Below, piece after piece: positions 23,607 to 36,363 of a stretch of DNA of 64,000 bases (its first letter is position 1; every line of letters starts with the position of its first letter). The stretch is taken from contig NC_087068.1 in the NCBI RefSeq assembly GCF_963678635.1, forward strand, positions 7,559,027 to 7,623,026, written 5' to 3'. The notes beneath the pieces were generated by a model. The model was not told the origin of the DNA. It ran no database searches and worked only from the letters and a program-made list of their open reading frames with translations. Both the position numbers and the translations under genes were made by a program. This DNA comes from Symsagittifera roscoffensis. Taxonomy: Eukaryota; Xenacoelomorpha; Acoela; Convolutidae.

Positions 23607-24360
23607 TTTCTTTTTAACTCTTCCTACTGCCTAACCACTCAATTCGATTGCTAGTATTCTTCTAGTCTGACTATTAATAATAATAACACAACACAATAAG
23701 TTCCAAAAGTTTCACTGAAATAGTGACCACGAATCTTTGTATGTTATCACAGTACAGCGTGTACACAACTTATTCACAATAAATGATTATTATTTGCAAG
23801 ATATGAAACTAGCACAATCTGATGATCTCAATATATTTGAAAGATAGTGTTCTGACTACCCAATCAAGCACAAATTTTATTTAATTAAAACCAAGAACGA
23901 AAAAAAAAGAATATTTTCAATGAAAAACGTATGCGTTTTGTATTTTAGCCAATCGCAATGCAATAGTCGAACTTGTTTCTAAGGAAAGAACTTTTCCTGC
24001 TTGGTGCTGCACCAAACAGACAAAACTTTAAGGCAGTAAGTGAGCTTCTATTTCACCCACCGAGTCCTGTGTTACCTATCTGCCTTCGGATTGCCCGAGC
24101 TAGACCTACTAAAATCCTCAGGGCAATCACTTTCCCAAAAACGATTTGGAATTCAATCCACACAAATCAGTTACAAACTCTTTTTCACTTTAGACTTCCT
24201 ATCGCGAATATCCGAGCTTAGACCTGTTTTGTTTTCGTCTGATCTTTAATTAAAAGGAAAGTTACCAGTGCAGTCACTGGTTCCTAGTCTGTCTCCTAAT
24301 AACCTAATACCTTTCACAATTATCTTTCCTTCTGTCTACTTAAGTCATAACAAAATAGTA

Positions 24361-24617
24361 CCCCTCCGGATTGGCAAAAACAAGACCCCTCCGGATTGGC
24401 AAAAACAAGACCCTCCGGATTGGCAAAAATAGTACCCCTCCGGATTGGCAAAAATAGTACCCCTCCGGAATGGAAAAAATAGTATCCCTCCGGATTGACA
24501 AAATTGGGACCTTTCCGGATTAGCAAAATTGGGAACCCTCCGGATCGGCAAAATTGGGACCCCTCCGGATTGGCAAAATTGGGACCCCTCCGGATTGGGA
24601 CCCCTCCGGATTTGTAA
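24361..24617 (+). repeat. 25-bp minisatellite, unit 1
   Basis: About eleven copies of a 25-bp unit built on CCCCTCCGGATTGGCAAAA plus a variable tail (acaaga, atagta or ttggga). The tail types are grouped in blocks, showing local copy-by-copy spread. It lies about 750 bp from the gag start, on the leader side. Open frames on both strands arise only from the repeat. Confidence 0.93.
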
Positions 24618-27372
24618 AAATAGCTTTCAGAGACTTCCAAAACTTTCACCCGATACCCTTCCGGATACGTTTTTCGATGCTAATACGCTGTTTGGACTAA
24701 ATAGGAAGGGTGTATGTTCTTTCCCGAGACCCTTCGGGATTGAAGCTAAGCCTCTTATTTGACAATTCACCCTAACAGTGAAGGGTCTTATCACTAGCCT
24801 AGTTTCGACTCGACTATTGTTTTTCGGTTTCCTTAGCCTTCCCTTTTTGTCTAGAGCAGCGTAAAATTGCCTTCTTCAACCGTTGCTACCCATTGGTAGG
24901 GATATTAGGGCTTTCCAAAAAAAAATTTTATAAAACGTGAAGGGTCTACCTTCCCGAATTAGTGAATTTGCTAAAAACAATCTTTAAAAATTTTCACGCT
25001 TAATTTTCTGAATAAATTGATGTTTTTATTATTAAGCGCAGCTAATTTCTGATCTAATGATACCAAGATCAACTGGATCTGTCCAGTAGTTCTAAAGTTA
25101 TTAACCAAAACGTCTTTTTTCTAAAGTCAAAAAATTTCTCTCTTATAGGTTCCGCCTAACTTTTTTTCGCAATTCTGTTCTTTTCGACCTAAAAATTATT
25201 GATCGGATCTCAGAAGGCCTGTTATTGTCTAGTTCAATGCAAAAAACCCGATCTAAAACGCTCTAGCTGAAAAAAATTGCAAAAAACTATGCTATTTGGA
25301 CCATTCCGGATTGATGAATCCACTAAATCAAACACGTTAAGTTCGATTTCTCTGTCTTCTGAACTAAACTCAACCGGTTCTACCTATTATACCAGTACAC
25401 TTACGATGTAACTCACTAATTTAGCGCTTTTTTCCGTTTCAAAAAATATCGATATCTCAAAAATCGCGATTTGTGGGGGGATTAAAAGATCGCTATTTTG
25501 ACCCTAAAAACCGGTCCGCTTACTAAGTTTTTGACCGAAAAACGATATAGGAGTATTAATTTAGGCTGAATAAATAATAATACTAGTAATACTATACCCC
25601 TCCGGGTTTGTTCAGTCTCCGAATTAAGGTGCTTAACTCGAAAATTCGCAGTTCGGTGAAGGGGCACTACAGTGCAGTCACTGTCGAGCCCCCTACAGAG
25701 TAATATCTTACTTTTTGTACCAAAAGGGATACAAAAATTTTAACGATACCCAACAGTCAATTTTTGTTGTCCTTGAGCCCTTTCTTGTCGCTCCTTGGAC
25801 TGCATGCCGGATCAGTCTTCTTCACTAATCCTGAGACTCTTCCGGATTGAGCGCAAAGTAGCATTAACGTGCTTAAATACTCAAATAACCCGAAAGTACA
25901 AGCACCACAAACGGGCCACACAATTAATCGTAACGATCCTGACTGATATAAATGCCTGTAACAACAATATATCTATCAACAACAAACGGGAGGGTCGGAT
26001 CACATCTCGTCTGGGAGGATGATTTCTACTGATTTTAAACTTTTTCACTGTTTTTAGTTTTTTCGGTTATTATTTATGTTTTTTGTTTTTCTTAGATACT
26101 ATACTACTTTTTGTTTGGTTTCTTGTATATCTTTAAGTGTTTTTGGTCATGTATCACTCAGGAAATGACGGGACCACGAATCCCCCCACCCTTCCCGTTT
26201 CGTGAACTTTCGGTCTTAACTAGGTTAAAAAGCTATTAACGGGAATCCGTAAGGCTTCCACGTTCCGAACTACCCTTCCGCCCCGGCAATTAGGGCCTTC
26301 TTAAAGGCGTTATTAGGAGCATCCTCTCGGCGCGGAGTGCTCGTTAACGGTTCTGCCGATCATGATGTTAAAAAGAAATAACACCCAGGAGCGCCATAAA
26401 CAAATCTATGTAACATTCGCCCGGAAGTACATATCGACGGAAAACAAAGCAAGCTTCTAAAACGACTGGCTAGCGTCTAAACACAGCTCTACATGCTTTT
26501 CACCGTGTCTGCCAAAGTCAATTCTTTTGGTAGTTTTCCAAACATTGGGTCGTTAAAAACGTTGCTGCTTTCGGCTTCGGTCAAAACACTAAAATTAACT
26601 TAATTACATGCAAGAATAGTGAGCTCATGGCTGGGTCTCAGTACCCCCACACCACGAGGTCACTCCTAAAAACAGAGCTACTACTATTTATTATATTACG
26701 ATTGTTTTTGTTCAGTAGATAAAAATCATCATCTCCATCGAAGATGGATCAACCCTGTCCCTCAACTCCCAGCTTCTCATTATCTGAAAATGAATCCGGA
26801 TGTTAATTAAACTCAATTCAGGACAAAACCAGGAAGCTAAAAGTTGGTATAAACGAGTTTGAGTTCTCCGCCCGAGACCCCTCCGGATTCTGGAATCCGG
26901 GGAAGTAACGCTCTTATTTCCTTCCGGAAGGCTGGACTCAAATGTGACTTAAGTAGGCGAATGTTACATGTATGAGATTCATCACAAGTAGTGCGATGCA
27001 TCGCTTCATCTCTCTTTTTTAATTTTCTAAAGTTGAAGGTAACTCAGTTCCAAGAATCTGGATTTTTTTCGCAAACTTAATAGTGCACTGCAAATTCCTT
27101 TTTTCAAGCGCAAGTGGACTATAATTCTTGGACCGACATCTAGCGACAATAAACTTGTTGTCTGGACGCCCTGAGTTTCTGAGTGTTCTTAGAAAATTTG
27201 TTTAAAACTCTCAGTAATTTGTGGTTAAGTTTAAAAAATTGTTGAATAATAATTGTTACATGATTTAAGTAAGCGGGAGTAATTTTAGTAAGCGGCGTTA
27301 AATTTTTGCTTTGATTTTGCCCGGTTTCACATTGCTCTTTAATTTAAAAGTTTATTTTTTTTAAAGAGTAAA

Positions 27373-27513
27373 ATGACTTCATTTCGCGTGCCACAAAGCA
27401 AATATCGGCACGTATTTTCAACAAGTCTTAAACGAGAGCTATGTTACCAGGACTTCAGATACTCAACAGGCTCTTGTGACAATCCGCTATGTGCTGCCAA
27501 CCCAAAAAAGTAG
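27373..27513 (+). pseudogene. Coronin N-terminal fragment, unit 2
   Basis: An uninterrupted 46-codon frame from ATG to TAG: SKYRHVFSTS, KRELCYQDFRYSTGSCD and CAANPK are all recognisable against coronin N-termini. In that family the pattern is a basic SKYRHVF block, a C-Y pair about ten residues later, then a C-A-(V/A)-N-P-K block where the first propeller blade begins. Similarity ends exactly at NPK, where the sequence joins the tail of the antisense gag fragment. The rest of coronin is absent, so this cannot make a propeller. It looks like a captured first-exon fragment of a host gene. A junction at an exon end would be consistent with capture from genomic DNA or RNA, which cannot be told apart here. 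Confidence 0.8.
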
Positions 27514-28011
27514 AAAGATGTTTCCCAAAGTGTTCTTTTCTCTTTCTGAAAACGATGAGGACGTTGCCGGTTTTTCCGTCATGCCAACCATCATGGTGTT
27601 GTCTGTGGGTGATCTTGTAGTCGCCACATTTTCGGTAGAGATGTCGGACAGTTCCGACATCTCTTCTCGGTCCAGGGTCCCGGTGGAAGTGGCAAAATCT
27701 CGGGCTTGTTCTACCGGAGTAGATTCACTTGCCAATCTTCTGTTTCATCTCCCTTCCGGATCATGTCCCTCCCCGTCCTCATCCATGGCAGGGTCTAAAT
27801 GGACCTCTACCTCTAACCTTGCCTTTTGTCCTTCTGATTACTTTTGACTCCTGGTTTCAACCATTATGCCTGAAACTTTCCTCCCTTTGTCGGTCCGGGT
27901 TCGTGTGATCCTTTCCACAAAATGGTCATTCATTGCTTTTCTCTGTTTCTCTGGTACAAACTTCCTGGAGCTATCACATAGTTTAGGTATCCTTGACTTG
28001 TCTAGACTCAT
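27487..28011 (-). pseudogene. gag N-terminal fragment, unit 2
   Basis: Same 525-bp span and the same TAA and TGA stops as unit 1, in phase. Central-copy difference: 'gagaaaag' in place of 'gtgaagag', giving SEREKNTL. Confidence 0.8.
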
Positions 28012-28765
28012 TTTCATTTTAACTCTTCCTACTGCCTAACCACTCAATTCGATTGCTAGTATTCTTCTAGTCTGACTATTAATAATAATAACACAACACA
28101 ATAAGTTCCAAAAGTTTCACTGAAATAGTGACAACGAATCTTTGTATGTTATCACAGTACAGCGTGTACACAACTTATTCACAAAAAATGATTATTATTT
28201 GCAAGATATGAAACTAGCACAGTCTGATGATCTCAATATATTTGAAAGATAGTGTTCTGACTACCCAATCAAGCACAAATTTTATTTAATTAAAACCAAA
28301 AACGAAAAAAAAAGAATATTTTCAATGAAAAACGTATGCGTTTTGTATTTTAGCCAATCGCAATGCAATAGTCGAACTTGTTTCTAAGGAAAGAACTTTT
28401 CCTGCTTGGTGCTGCACCAAACAGACAAAACTTGAAGGCAGTAAGTGAGCGTCTATTTCACCCACCGAGTCCTGTGTTACCTATCTGCCTTCGGATTGCC
28501 CGAGCTAGACCTACTAAAATCCTCAGGGCAATCACTTTCCCAAAAACGATTTGGATTTCAATCCCTACAAATCAGTTACAAACTCTTTTTCACTTTAGAC
28601 TTACTATCGCGAATATCCGAGCTTAGACCTGTTTTGTTTTCATCTGATCTTTAATTAAAAGGAAAGTTACCAGTGCAAACACTGGTTCCTAGTCTGTCTC
28701 CTAATAACCTAATACCTTTCACAATTATCTTTCCTTCTGTCTATTTAAGTCATAACAAAATAGTA

Positions 28766-29022
28766 CCCCTCCGGATTGGCAAAAACAAGACCCCTCCGGA
28801 TTGGCAAAAACAAGACCCTCCGGATTGGCAAAAATAGTACCCCTCCGGATTGGCAAAAATAGTACCCCTCCGGAATGGAAAAAATAGTACCCCTCTGGAT
28901 TGACAAAATTGGGACCTTTCCGGATTAGCAAAATTGGGACCCCTCCGGATCGGCAAAATTGGGACCCCTCCGGATTGGCAAAATTGGGACCCCTCCGGAT
29001 TGGGACCCTTCCGGATTTGTAA
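28766..29022 (+). repeat. 25-bp minisatellite, unit 2
   Basis: Same copy number and the same order of tail types as in unit 1, with a few substitutions (for example ccctctgg in the sixth copy). Confidence 0.93.
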
Positions 29023-31817
29023 AAATAGCTTTCAGAGACTTCCAAAACTTTCACCCGATACCCTTCCGGATACGTTTTCCGATGCTAATATGCTGTTTGG
29101 ACTAAATAGGAAGGGTGTATGTTCTTTCCCGAGACCCTTCGGGATTGAAGCTAAGCCTCTTATTTGACAATTCACCCTAACAGTGAAGGGTCTTATCACT
29201 AGCCTAGTTTCGACTCGACTATTGTTTTTCGGTTTCCTTAGCCTTCCCTTTTTGTCTAGAGCAGCGTAAAATTGCCTTCTTCAACCGTTGCTACCCATTG
29301 GTAGGGATATTAGGGCTTTCCAAAAAAAATTTTTATAAAACGTGAAGGGTCTACCTTCCCGAATTAGTGAATTTGCTAAAAACAATCTTTAAAAATTTTC
29401 ACGCTTAATTTTCTGAATAAATTGATGTTTTTATTATTAAGCGCAGCTAATTTCTGATCTAATGATACCAAGATCAACTGGATCTGTCCAGTAGTTCTAA
29501 AGTTATTAACCAAAACGTCTTTTTTCTAAAGTCAAAAAATTTCTCTCTTATAGGTTCCGCCTAACTTTTTTTCGCAATTCTGTTCTTTTCGACCTAAAAA
29601 TTATTGATCGGATCTCAGAAGGCCTGTTATCGTCTAGTTCAATGCAAAAAACCCGATCTAAAACGATCTAGCTGAAAAAAATTGCAAAAAACTATGCTAT
29701 TTGGACCCCTCCGGATTGATGAATCCACTAAATCAAACACGTTAAGTTCGATTTCTCTGTCTTCTGAACTAAACTCAACCGGTTCTACCTATTATACCAG
29801 TACACTTACGATGTAACTCACTAATTTAGCGCTTTTTTCCGTTTCAAAAAATATCGATATCTCAAAAATCGCGATTTGTGGGGGGATTAAAAGATCGCTA
29901 TTTTGACCCTAAAAACCGGTCCGCTTACTAAGTTTTTGACCGAAAAACGATATAGGAGTATTAATTTAGGCTGAATAAATAATAATACTAGTAATACTAT
30001 ACCCCTCCGGGTTAGTTCAGTCTCCGAATTAAGGTGCTTAACTCGAAAATTCGCAGTTCGGTGAAGGGGCACTACAGTGCAGTCACTGTCGAGCCCCCTA
30101 CAGAGTAATATCTTACTTTTTGTACCAAAAGGGATACAAAAATTTTAACGATACCCAACAGTCAATTTTTGTTGTCCTTGAGCCCTTTCTTGTCGCTCCT
30201 TGGACTGCATGCCGGATCAGTCTTCTTCACTAATCCTGAGACTCTTCCGGATTGAGCGCAAAGTAGCATTAACGTGCTTAAATACTCAAATAACCCGAAA
30301 GTACAAGCACCACAAACGGGCCACACAATTAATCGTAACGATCCTGACTGATATAAATGCCTGTAACAACAATATATCTATCAACAACAAACGGGAGGGT
30401 CGGATCACATCTCGTCTGGGAGGATGATTTCTACTGATTTTAAACTTTTTCACTGTTTTTAGTTTTTTCGGTTATTATTTATGTTTTTTGTTTTTCTTAG
30501 ATACTATACTACTTTTTGTTTGGTTTCTTGTATATCTTTAAGTGTTTTTGGTCATGTATCACTCAGGAAATGACGGGACCACGAATTTTCCCACCCTTCC
30601 CGTTTCGTGAACTTTCGGTCTTAACTAGGTTAAAAAGCTATTAACGGGAATCCGTAAGGCTTCCACGTTCCGAACTACCCTTCCGCCCCGGCAATTAGGG
30701 CCTTCTTAAAGGCGTTATTAGGAGCATCCTCTCGGCGCGGAGTGCTCGTTAACGGTTCTGCCGATCATGATGTTAAAAAGAAATAACACCCAGGAGCGCC
30801 ATAAACAAATCTATGTAACATTCGCCCGGAAGTACATATCGACGGAAAACAAAGCAAGCTTCTAAAACGACTGGCTAGCGTCTAAACACAGCTCTACATG
30901 CTTTTCACCGTGTCTGCCAAAGTCAATTCTTTTGGTAGTTTTCCAAACATTGGGTCGTTAAAAACGTTGCTGCTTTCGGCTTCGGTCAAAACACTAAAAT
31001 TAACTTAATTACATGCAAGAATAGTGAGCTCATGGCTGGGTCTCAGTACCCCCACACCACGAGGTCACTCCTAAAAACAGAGCTACTACTATTTATTATA
31101 TTACGATTGTTTTTGTTCAGTAGATAAAAATCATCATCTCCATCGAAGATGGATCAACCCTGTCCCTCAACTCCCAGCTTCTCATTATCTGAAAATGAAT
31201 CCGGATGTTAATTAAACTCAATTCAGGACAAAACCAGGAAGCTAAAAGTTGGTATAAACGAGTTTGAGTTCTCCGCCCGAGACCCCTCCGGATTCTGGAA
31301 TCCGGGGAAGTAACGCTCTTATTTCCTTCCGGAAGGCTGGACTCAAATGTGACTTAAGTAGGCGAGTGTTACATGTATGAGATTCATCACAAGTAGTGCG
31401 ATGCATCGCTTCATCTCTCTTTGTTAATTTTCTAAAGTTGAAGGTAACTCAGTTCCAAGAATCTGGATTTTTTTCGCAAACTTAATAGTGCACTGCAAAT
31501 TCCTTTTTTCAAGCGCAAGTGGACTATAATTCTTGGATCGACATCTAGCGACAATAAACTTGTTGTCTGGACGCCCTGAGTTTCTGAGTGTTCTTAGAAA
31601 ATTTGCTTAAAACTCTCAGTAATTTGTGGTTAAGTTTAAAAAATTGTTGAATAAAAATTGTTACATGATTTAAGTAAGCGGGAGTAATTTTAGTAAGCGG
31701 CGTTAAATTTTTGCTTTGATTTTGCCCGGTTTCACATTGCTCTTTAATTTAAAAAGAGTAAAGTAAACTGGAAATTTTTGAATGATGGTTGACAAATTAT
31801 TTTTTTTAAAGAGTAAA

Positions 31818-31958
31818 ATGACTTCATTTCGCGTGCCACAAAGCAAATATCGGCACGTATTTTCAACAAGTCTTAAACGAGAGCTATGTTACCAGGACTT
31901 CAGATACTCAACAGGCTCTTGTGACAATCCGCTATGTGCTGCCAACCCAAAAAAGTAG
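31818..31958 (+). pseudogene. Coronin N-terminal fragment, unit 3
   Basis: Intact 46-codon copy, same protein sequence as in unit 2. It is preceded by the longer type B upstream sequence, which contains another ATG about 36 bp upstream, at 31782. Confidence 0.8.
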
Positions 31959-32456
31959 AAAGATGTTTCCCAAAGTGTTCTTCACTCTTTCTGAAAACGA
32001 TGAGGACGTTGCCGGTTTTTCCGTCATGCCAACCATCATGGTGTTGTCTGTGGATGATCTTGTAGTCGCCACATTTTCGGTAGAGATGTCGGACAGTTCC
32101 GACATCTCTTCTCGGTCCAGGGTCCCGGTGGAAGTGGCAAAATCTCGGGCTTGTTCTACCGGAGTAGATTCACTTGCCAATCTTCTGTTTCATCTCCCTT
32201 CCGGATCATGTCCCTCCCGGTCCTCATCCATGGCAGGGTCTAAATGGACCTCTACCTCTAACCTTGCCTTTTGTCCTTCTGATTACTTTTGACTCCTGGT
32301 TTCAACCATTATGCCTGAAACTTTCCTCCCTTTGTCGGTCCGGGTTCGTGTGATCCTTTCCACAAAATGGTCATTCATTGCTTTTCTCTGTTTCTCTGGT
32401 ACAAACTTCCTGGAGCTATCACATAGTTTAGGTATCCTTGACTTGTCTAGACTCAT
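31932..32456 (-). pseudogene. gag N-terminal fragment, unit 3
   Basis: Same span and stops; carries SERVKNTL and one private change (Pro to Ser in TTRSPTD). Confidence 0.8.
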
Positions 32457-33210
32457 TTTCATTTTAACTCTTCTTACTGCCTAACCACTCAATTCGATTG
32501 CTAGTATTCTTCTAGTCTGACTATTAATAATAATAACACAACACAATAAGTTCCAAAAGTTTCACTGAAATAGTGACAACGAATCTTTGTATGTTATCAC
32601 AGTACAGCGTGTACACAACTTATTCACAAAAAATGATTATTATTTGCAAGATATGAAACTAGCACAGTCTGATGATCTCAATATATTTGAAAGATAGTGT
32701 TCTGACTACCCAATCAAGCACAAATTTTATTTAATTAAAACCAAAAACGAAAAAAAAAGAATATTTTCAATGAAAAACGTATGCGTTTTGTATTTTAGCC
32801 AATCGCAATGCAATAGTCGAACTTGTTTCTAAGGAAAGAACTTTTCCTGCTTGGTGCTGCACCAAACAGACAAAACTTGAAGGCAGTAAGTGAGCGTCTA
32901 TTTCACCCACCGAGTCCTGTGTTACCTATCTGCCTTCGGATTGCCCGAGCTAGACCTACTAAAATTCTCAGGGCAATCACTTTCCCAAAAACGATTTGGA
33001 TTTCAATCCCTACAAATCAGTTACAAACTCGTTTTCACTTTAGACTTACTATCGCGAATATCCGAGCTTAGACCTGTTTTGTTTTCGTCTGATCTTTAAT
33101 TAAAAGGAAAGTTACCAGTGCAGTCACTAGTTCCTAGTCTGTCTCCTAATAACCTAATACCTTTCACAATTATCTTTCCTTCTGTCTACTTAAGTCATAA
33201 CAAAATAGTA

Positions 33211-33467
33211 CCCCTCCGGATTGGCAAAAACAAGACCCCTCCGGATTGGCAAAAACAAGACCCTCCGGATTGGCAAAAATAGTACCCCTCCGGATTGGCA
33301 AAAATAGTACCCCTCCGGAATGGAAAAAATAGTACCCCTCTGGATTGACAAAATTGGGACCTTTCCGGATTAGCAAAATTGGGACCCCTCCGGATCGGCA
33401 AAATTGGGACCCCTCCGGATTGGCAAAATTGGGACCCCTCCGGATTGGGACCCTTCCGGATTTGTGA
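33211..33467 (+). repeat. 25-bp minisatellite, unit 3
   Basis: Same length and order of variants as unit 2. Confidence 0.93.
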
Positions 33468-36222
33468 AAATAGCTTTCAGAGACTTCCAAAACTTTCACC
33501 CGATACCCTTCCGGATACGTTTTCCGATGCTAATATGCTGTTTGGACTAAATAGGAAGGGTGTATGTTCTTTCCCGAGACCCTTCGGGATTGAAGCTAAG
33601 CCTCTTATTTGACAATTCACCCTAACAGTGAAGGGTCTTATCACTAGCCTAGTTTCGACTCGACTATTGTTTTTCGGTTTCCTTAGCCTTCCCTTTTTGT
33701 CTAGAGCAGCGTAAAATTGCCTTCTTCAACCGTTGCTACCCATTGGTAGGGATATTAGGGCTTTCCAAAAAAAAAATTTATAAAACGTGAAGGGTCTACC
33801 TTCCCGAATTAGTGAATTTGCTAAAAACAATCTTTAAAAATTTTCACGCTTAATTTTCTGAACAAATTGATGTTTTTATTATTAAGCGCAGCTAATTTCT
33901 GATCTAATGATACCAAGATCAACTGGATCTGTCCAGTAGTTCTAAAGTTATTAACCAAAACGTCTTTTTTCTAAAGTCAAAAAATTTCTCTCTTATAGGT
34001 TCCGCCTAACTTTTTTTCGCAATTCTGTTCTTTTCGACCTAAAAATTATTGATCGGATCTCAGAAGGCCTGTTATCGTCTAGTTCAATGCAAAAAACCCG
34101 ATCTAAAACGATCTAGCTGAAAAAAATTGCAAAAAACTATGCTATTTGGACCCCTCCGGATTGATGAATCCACTAAATCAAACACGTTAAGTTCGATTTC
34201 TCTGTCTTCTGAACTAAACTCAACCGGTTCTACCTATTATACCAGTACACTTACGATGTAACTCACTAATTTAGCGCTTTTTTCCGTTTCAAAAAATATC
34301 GATATCTCAAAAATCGCGATTTGTGGGGGGATTAAAAGATCGCTATTTTGACCCTAAAAACCGGTCCGCTTACTAAGTTTTTGACCGAAAAACGATATAG
34401 GAGTATTAATTTAGGCTGAATAAATAATAATACTAGTAATACTATACCCCTCCGGGTTTGTTCAGTCTCCGAATTAAGGTGCTTAACTCGAAAATTCGCA
34501 GTTCGGTGAAGGGGCACTACAGTGCAGTCACTGTCGAGCCCCCTACAGAGTAATATCTTACTTTTTGTACCAAAAGGGATACAAAAATTTTAACGATACC
34601 CAACAGTCAATTTTTGTTGTCCTTGAGCCCTTTCTTGTCGCTCCTTGGACTGCATGCCGGATCAGTCTTCTTCACTAATCCTGAGACTCTTCCGGATTGA
34701 GCGCAAAGTAGCATTAACGTGCTTAAATACTCAAATAACCCGAAAGTACAAGCACCACAAACGGGCCACACAATTAATCGTAACGATCCTGACTGATATA
34801 AATGCCTGTAACAACAATATATCTATCAACAACAAACGGGAGGGTCGGATCACATCTCGTCTGGGAGGATGATTTCTACTGATTTTAAATTTTTTCACTG
34901 TTTTTAGTTTTTTCGGTTATTATTTATGTTTTTTGTTTTTCTTAGATACTATACTACTTTTTGTTTGGTTTCTTGTATATCTTTAAGTGTTTTTGGTCAC
35001 GTATCACTCAGGAAATGACGGGACCACGAATCCCCCCACCCTTCCCGTTTCGTGAACTTTCGGTCTTAACTAGGTTAAAAAGCTATTAACGGGAATCCGT
35101 AAGGCTTCCACGTTCCGAACTACCCTTCCGCCCCGGCAATTAGGGCCTTCTTAAAGGCGTTATTAGGAGCATCCTCTCGGCGCGGAGTGCTCGTTAACGG
35201 TTCTGCCGATCATGATGTTAAAAAGAAATAACACCCAGGAGCGCCATAAACAAATCTATGTAACATTCGCCCGGAAGTACATATCGACGGAAAACAAAGC
35301 AAGCTTCTAAAACGACTGGCTAGCGTCTAAACACAGCTCTACATGCTTTTCACCGTGTCTGCCAAAGTCAATTCTTTTGGTAGTTTTCCAAACATTGGGT
35401 CGTTAAAAACGTTGCTGCTTTCGGCTTCGGTCAAAACACTAAAATTAACTTAATTACATGCAAGAATAGTGAGCTCATGGCTGGGTCTCAGTACCCCCAC
35501 ACCACGAGGTCACTCCTAAAAACAGAGCTACTACTATTTATTATATTACGATTGTTTTTGTTCAGTAGATAAAAATCATCATCTCCATCGAAGATGGATC
35601 AACCCTGTCCCTCAACTCCCAGCTTCTCATTATCTGAAAATGAATCCGGATGTTAATTAAACTCAATTCAGGACAAAACCAGGAAGCTAAAAGTTGGTAT
35701 AAACGAGTTTGAGTTCTCCGCCCGAGACCCCTCCGGATTCTGGAATCCGGGGAAGTAACGCTCTTATTTCCTTCCGGAAGGCTGGACTCAAATGTGACTT
35801 AAGTAGGCGAGTGTTACATGTATGAGATTCATCACAAGTAGTGCGATGCATCGCTTCATCTCTCTTTGTTAATTTTCTAAAGTTGAAGGTAACTCAGTTC
35901 CAAGAATCTGGATTTTTTTCGCAAACTTAATAGTGCACTGCAAATTCCTTTTTTCAAGCGCAAGTGGACTATAATTCTTGGATCGACATCTAGCGACAAT
36001 AAACTTGTTGTCTGGACGCCCTGAGTTTCTGAGTGTTCTTAGAAAATTTGCTTAAAACTCTCAGTAATTTGTGGTTAAGTTTAAAAAATTGTTGAATAAT
36101 AATTGTTACATGATTTAAGTAAGCGGGAGTAATTTTAGTAAGCGGCGTTAAATTTTTGCTTTGATTTTGCCCGGTTTCACATTGCTCTTTAATTTAAAAG
36201 TTTATTTTTTTTAAAGAGTAAA

Positions 36223-36363
36223 ATGACTTCATTTCGCGTGCCACAAAGCAAATATCGGCACGTATTTTCAACAAGTCTTAAACGAGAGCTATGTTACCAG
36301 GACTTCAGATACTCAACAGGCTCTTGTGACAATCCGCTATGTGCTGCCAACCCAAAAAAGTAG
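36223..36363 (+). pseudogene. Coronin N-terminal fragment, unit 4
   Basis: Intact 46-codon copy with the type A upstream sequence. Confidence 0.8.

Larger units (their letters stand above)
19961..24802 (+). repeat. Large satellite, unit 1 (left edge copy, 4842 bp)
   Basis: Units are counted from the landmark TTTCGACTCGACTATTG. This copy is longer than the central ones because it retains about 440 bp (22053-22490) holding a stem-loop and a segment shared with the leader of the intact retroelement. It lacks a short stretch before position ~20800 that central copies have (with the cactacagtgcagtcactg hairpin). It differs from the central copies by many substitutions. Content in order: antisense retroelement leader (19961-21550), plus-strand unique part (21550-22968), coronin fragment, antisense gag fragment, more antisense leader with the minisatellite. 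Confidence 0.92.
23082..26420 (-). mobile_element. Antisense retroelement 5-prime leader plus gag start, as carried in the satellite
   Basis: Read on the minus strand from 26420, this segment parallels the intact element from about 51090: cgaatgttacata, then ttatggcgctcctgggtgtt (exact 20-base match with 51111-51130), an A-rich tract with repeated 'aaaaac', a minisatellite, and a gag start. The distance from the first landmark to the gag ATG is about 2.8 kb here and 2.5 kb in the intact element. This indicates a related but distinct element of which only the 5-prime end was captured. It spans the unit 1/unit 2 boundary; the corresponding segments recur in units 2-5 at the unit spacing. Confidence 0.75.
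24803..29207 (+). repeat. Large satellite, unit 2 (type A, 4405 bp)
   Basis: Type A copies share a short form of the sequence just before the coronin ATG ('aaaagtttatttttttt'). They also share the variant 'ttttctctttctg' in the gag fragment. The 440-bp segment of unit 1 is absent here, with a junction at about 26935. Confidence 0.95.
29208..33652 (+). repeat. Large satellite, unit 3 (type B, 4445 bp)
   Basis: Type B has 40 extra bases before the coronin ATG ('aaaaagagtaaagtaaactgg...') and the variant 'ttcactctttctg' in the gag fragment. Otherwise it is nearly identical to unit 2. Confidence 0.95.

Noticed and set aside
24320-24762. Repetitive open frames over the 25-bp minisatellite in each satellite unit
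   Set aside because: Products of a 25-bp repeat; overlapping frames on both strands, no conserved protein outside the repeat.
19961-24802. rDNA, 5S, tRNA or spliced-leader RNA cluster as the nature of the large tandem repeat
   Set aside because: None of the conserved internal sequences of these genes was seen, whereas retroelement and coronin fragments explain much of the unit.
25795-26022. 75-codon plus-strand frame conserved in each satellite unit
   Set aside because: It lies antisense within the retroelement leader homology and has no recognisable motif. Conservation is explained by recent amplification of the whole unit.
27476-27847. 123-codon plus-strand frame in each unit
   Set aside because: It is the complement of the antisense gag fragment; the opposite strand carries the homology to Gag.
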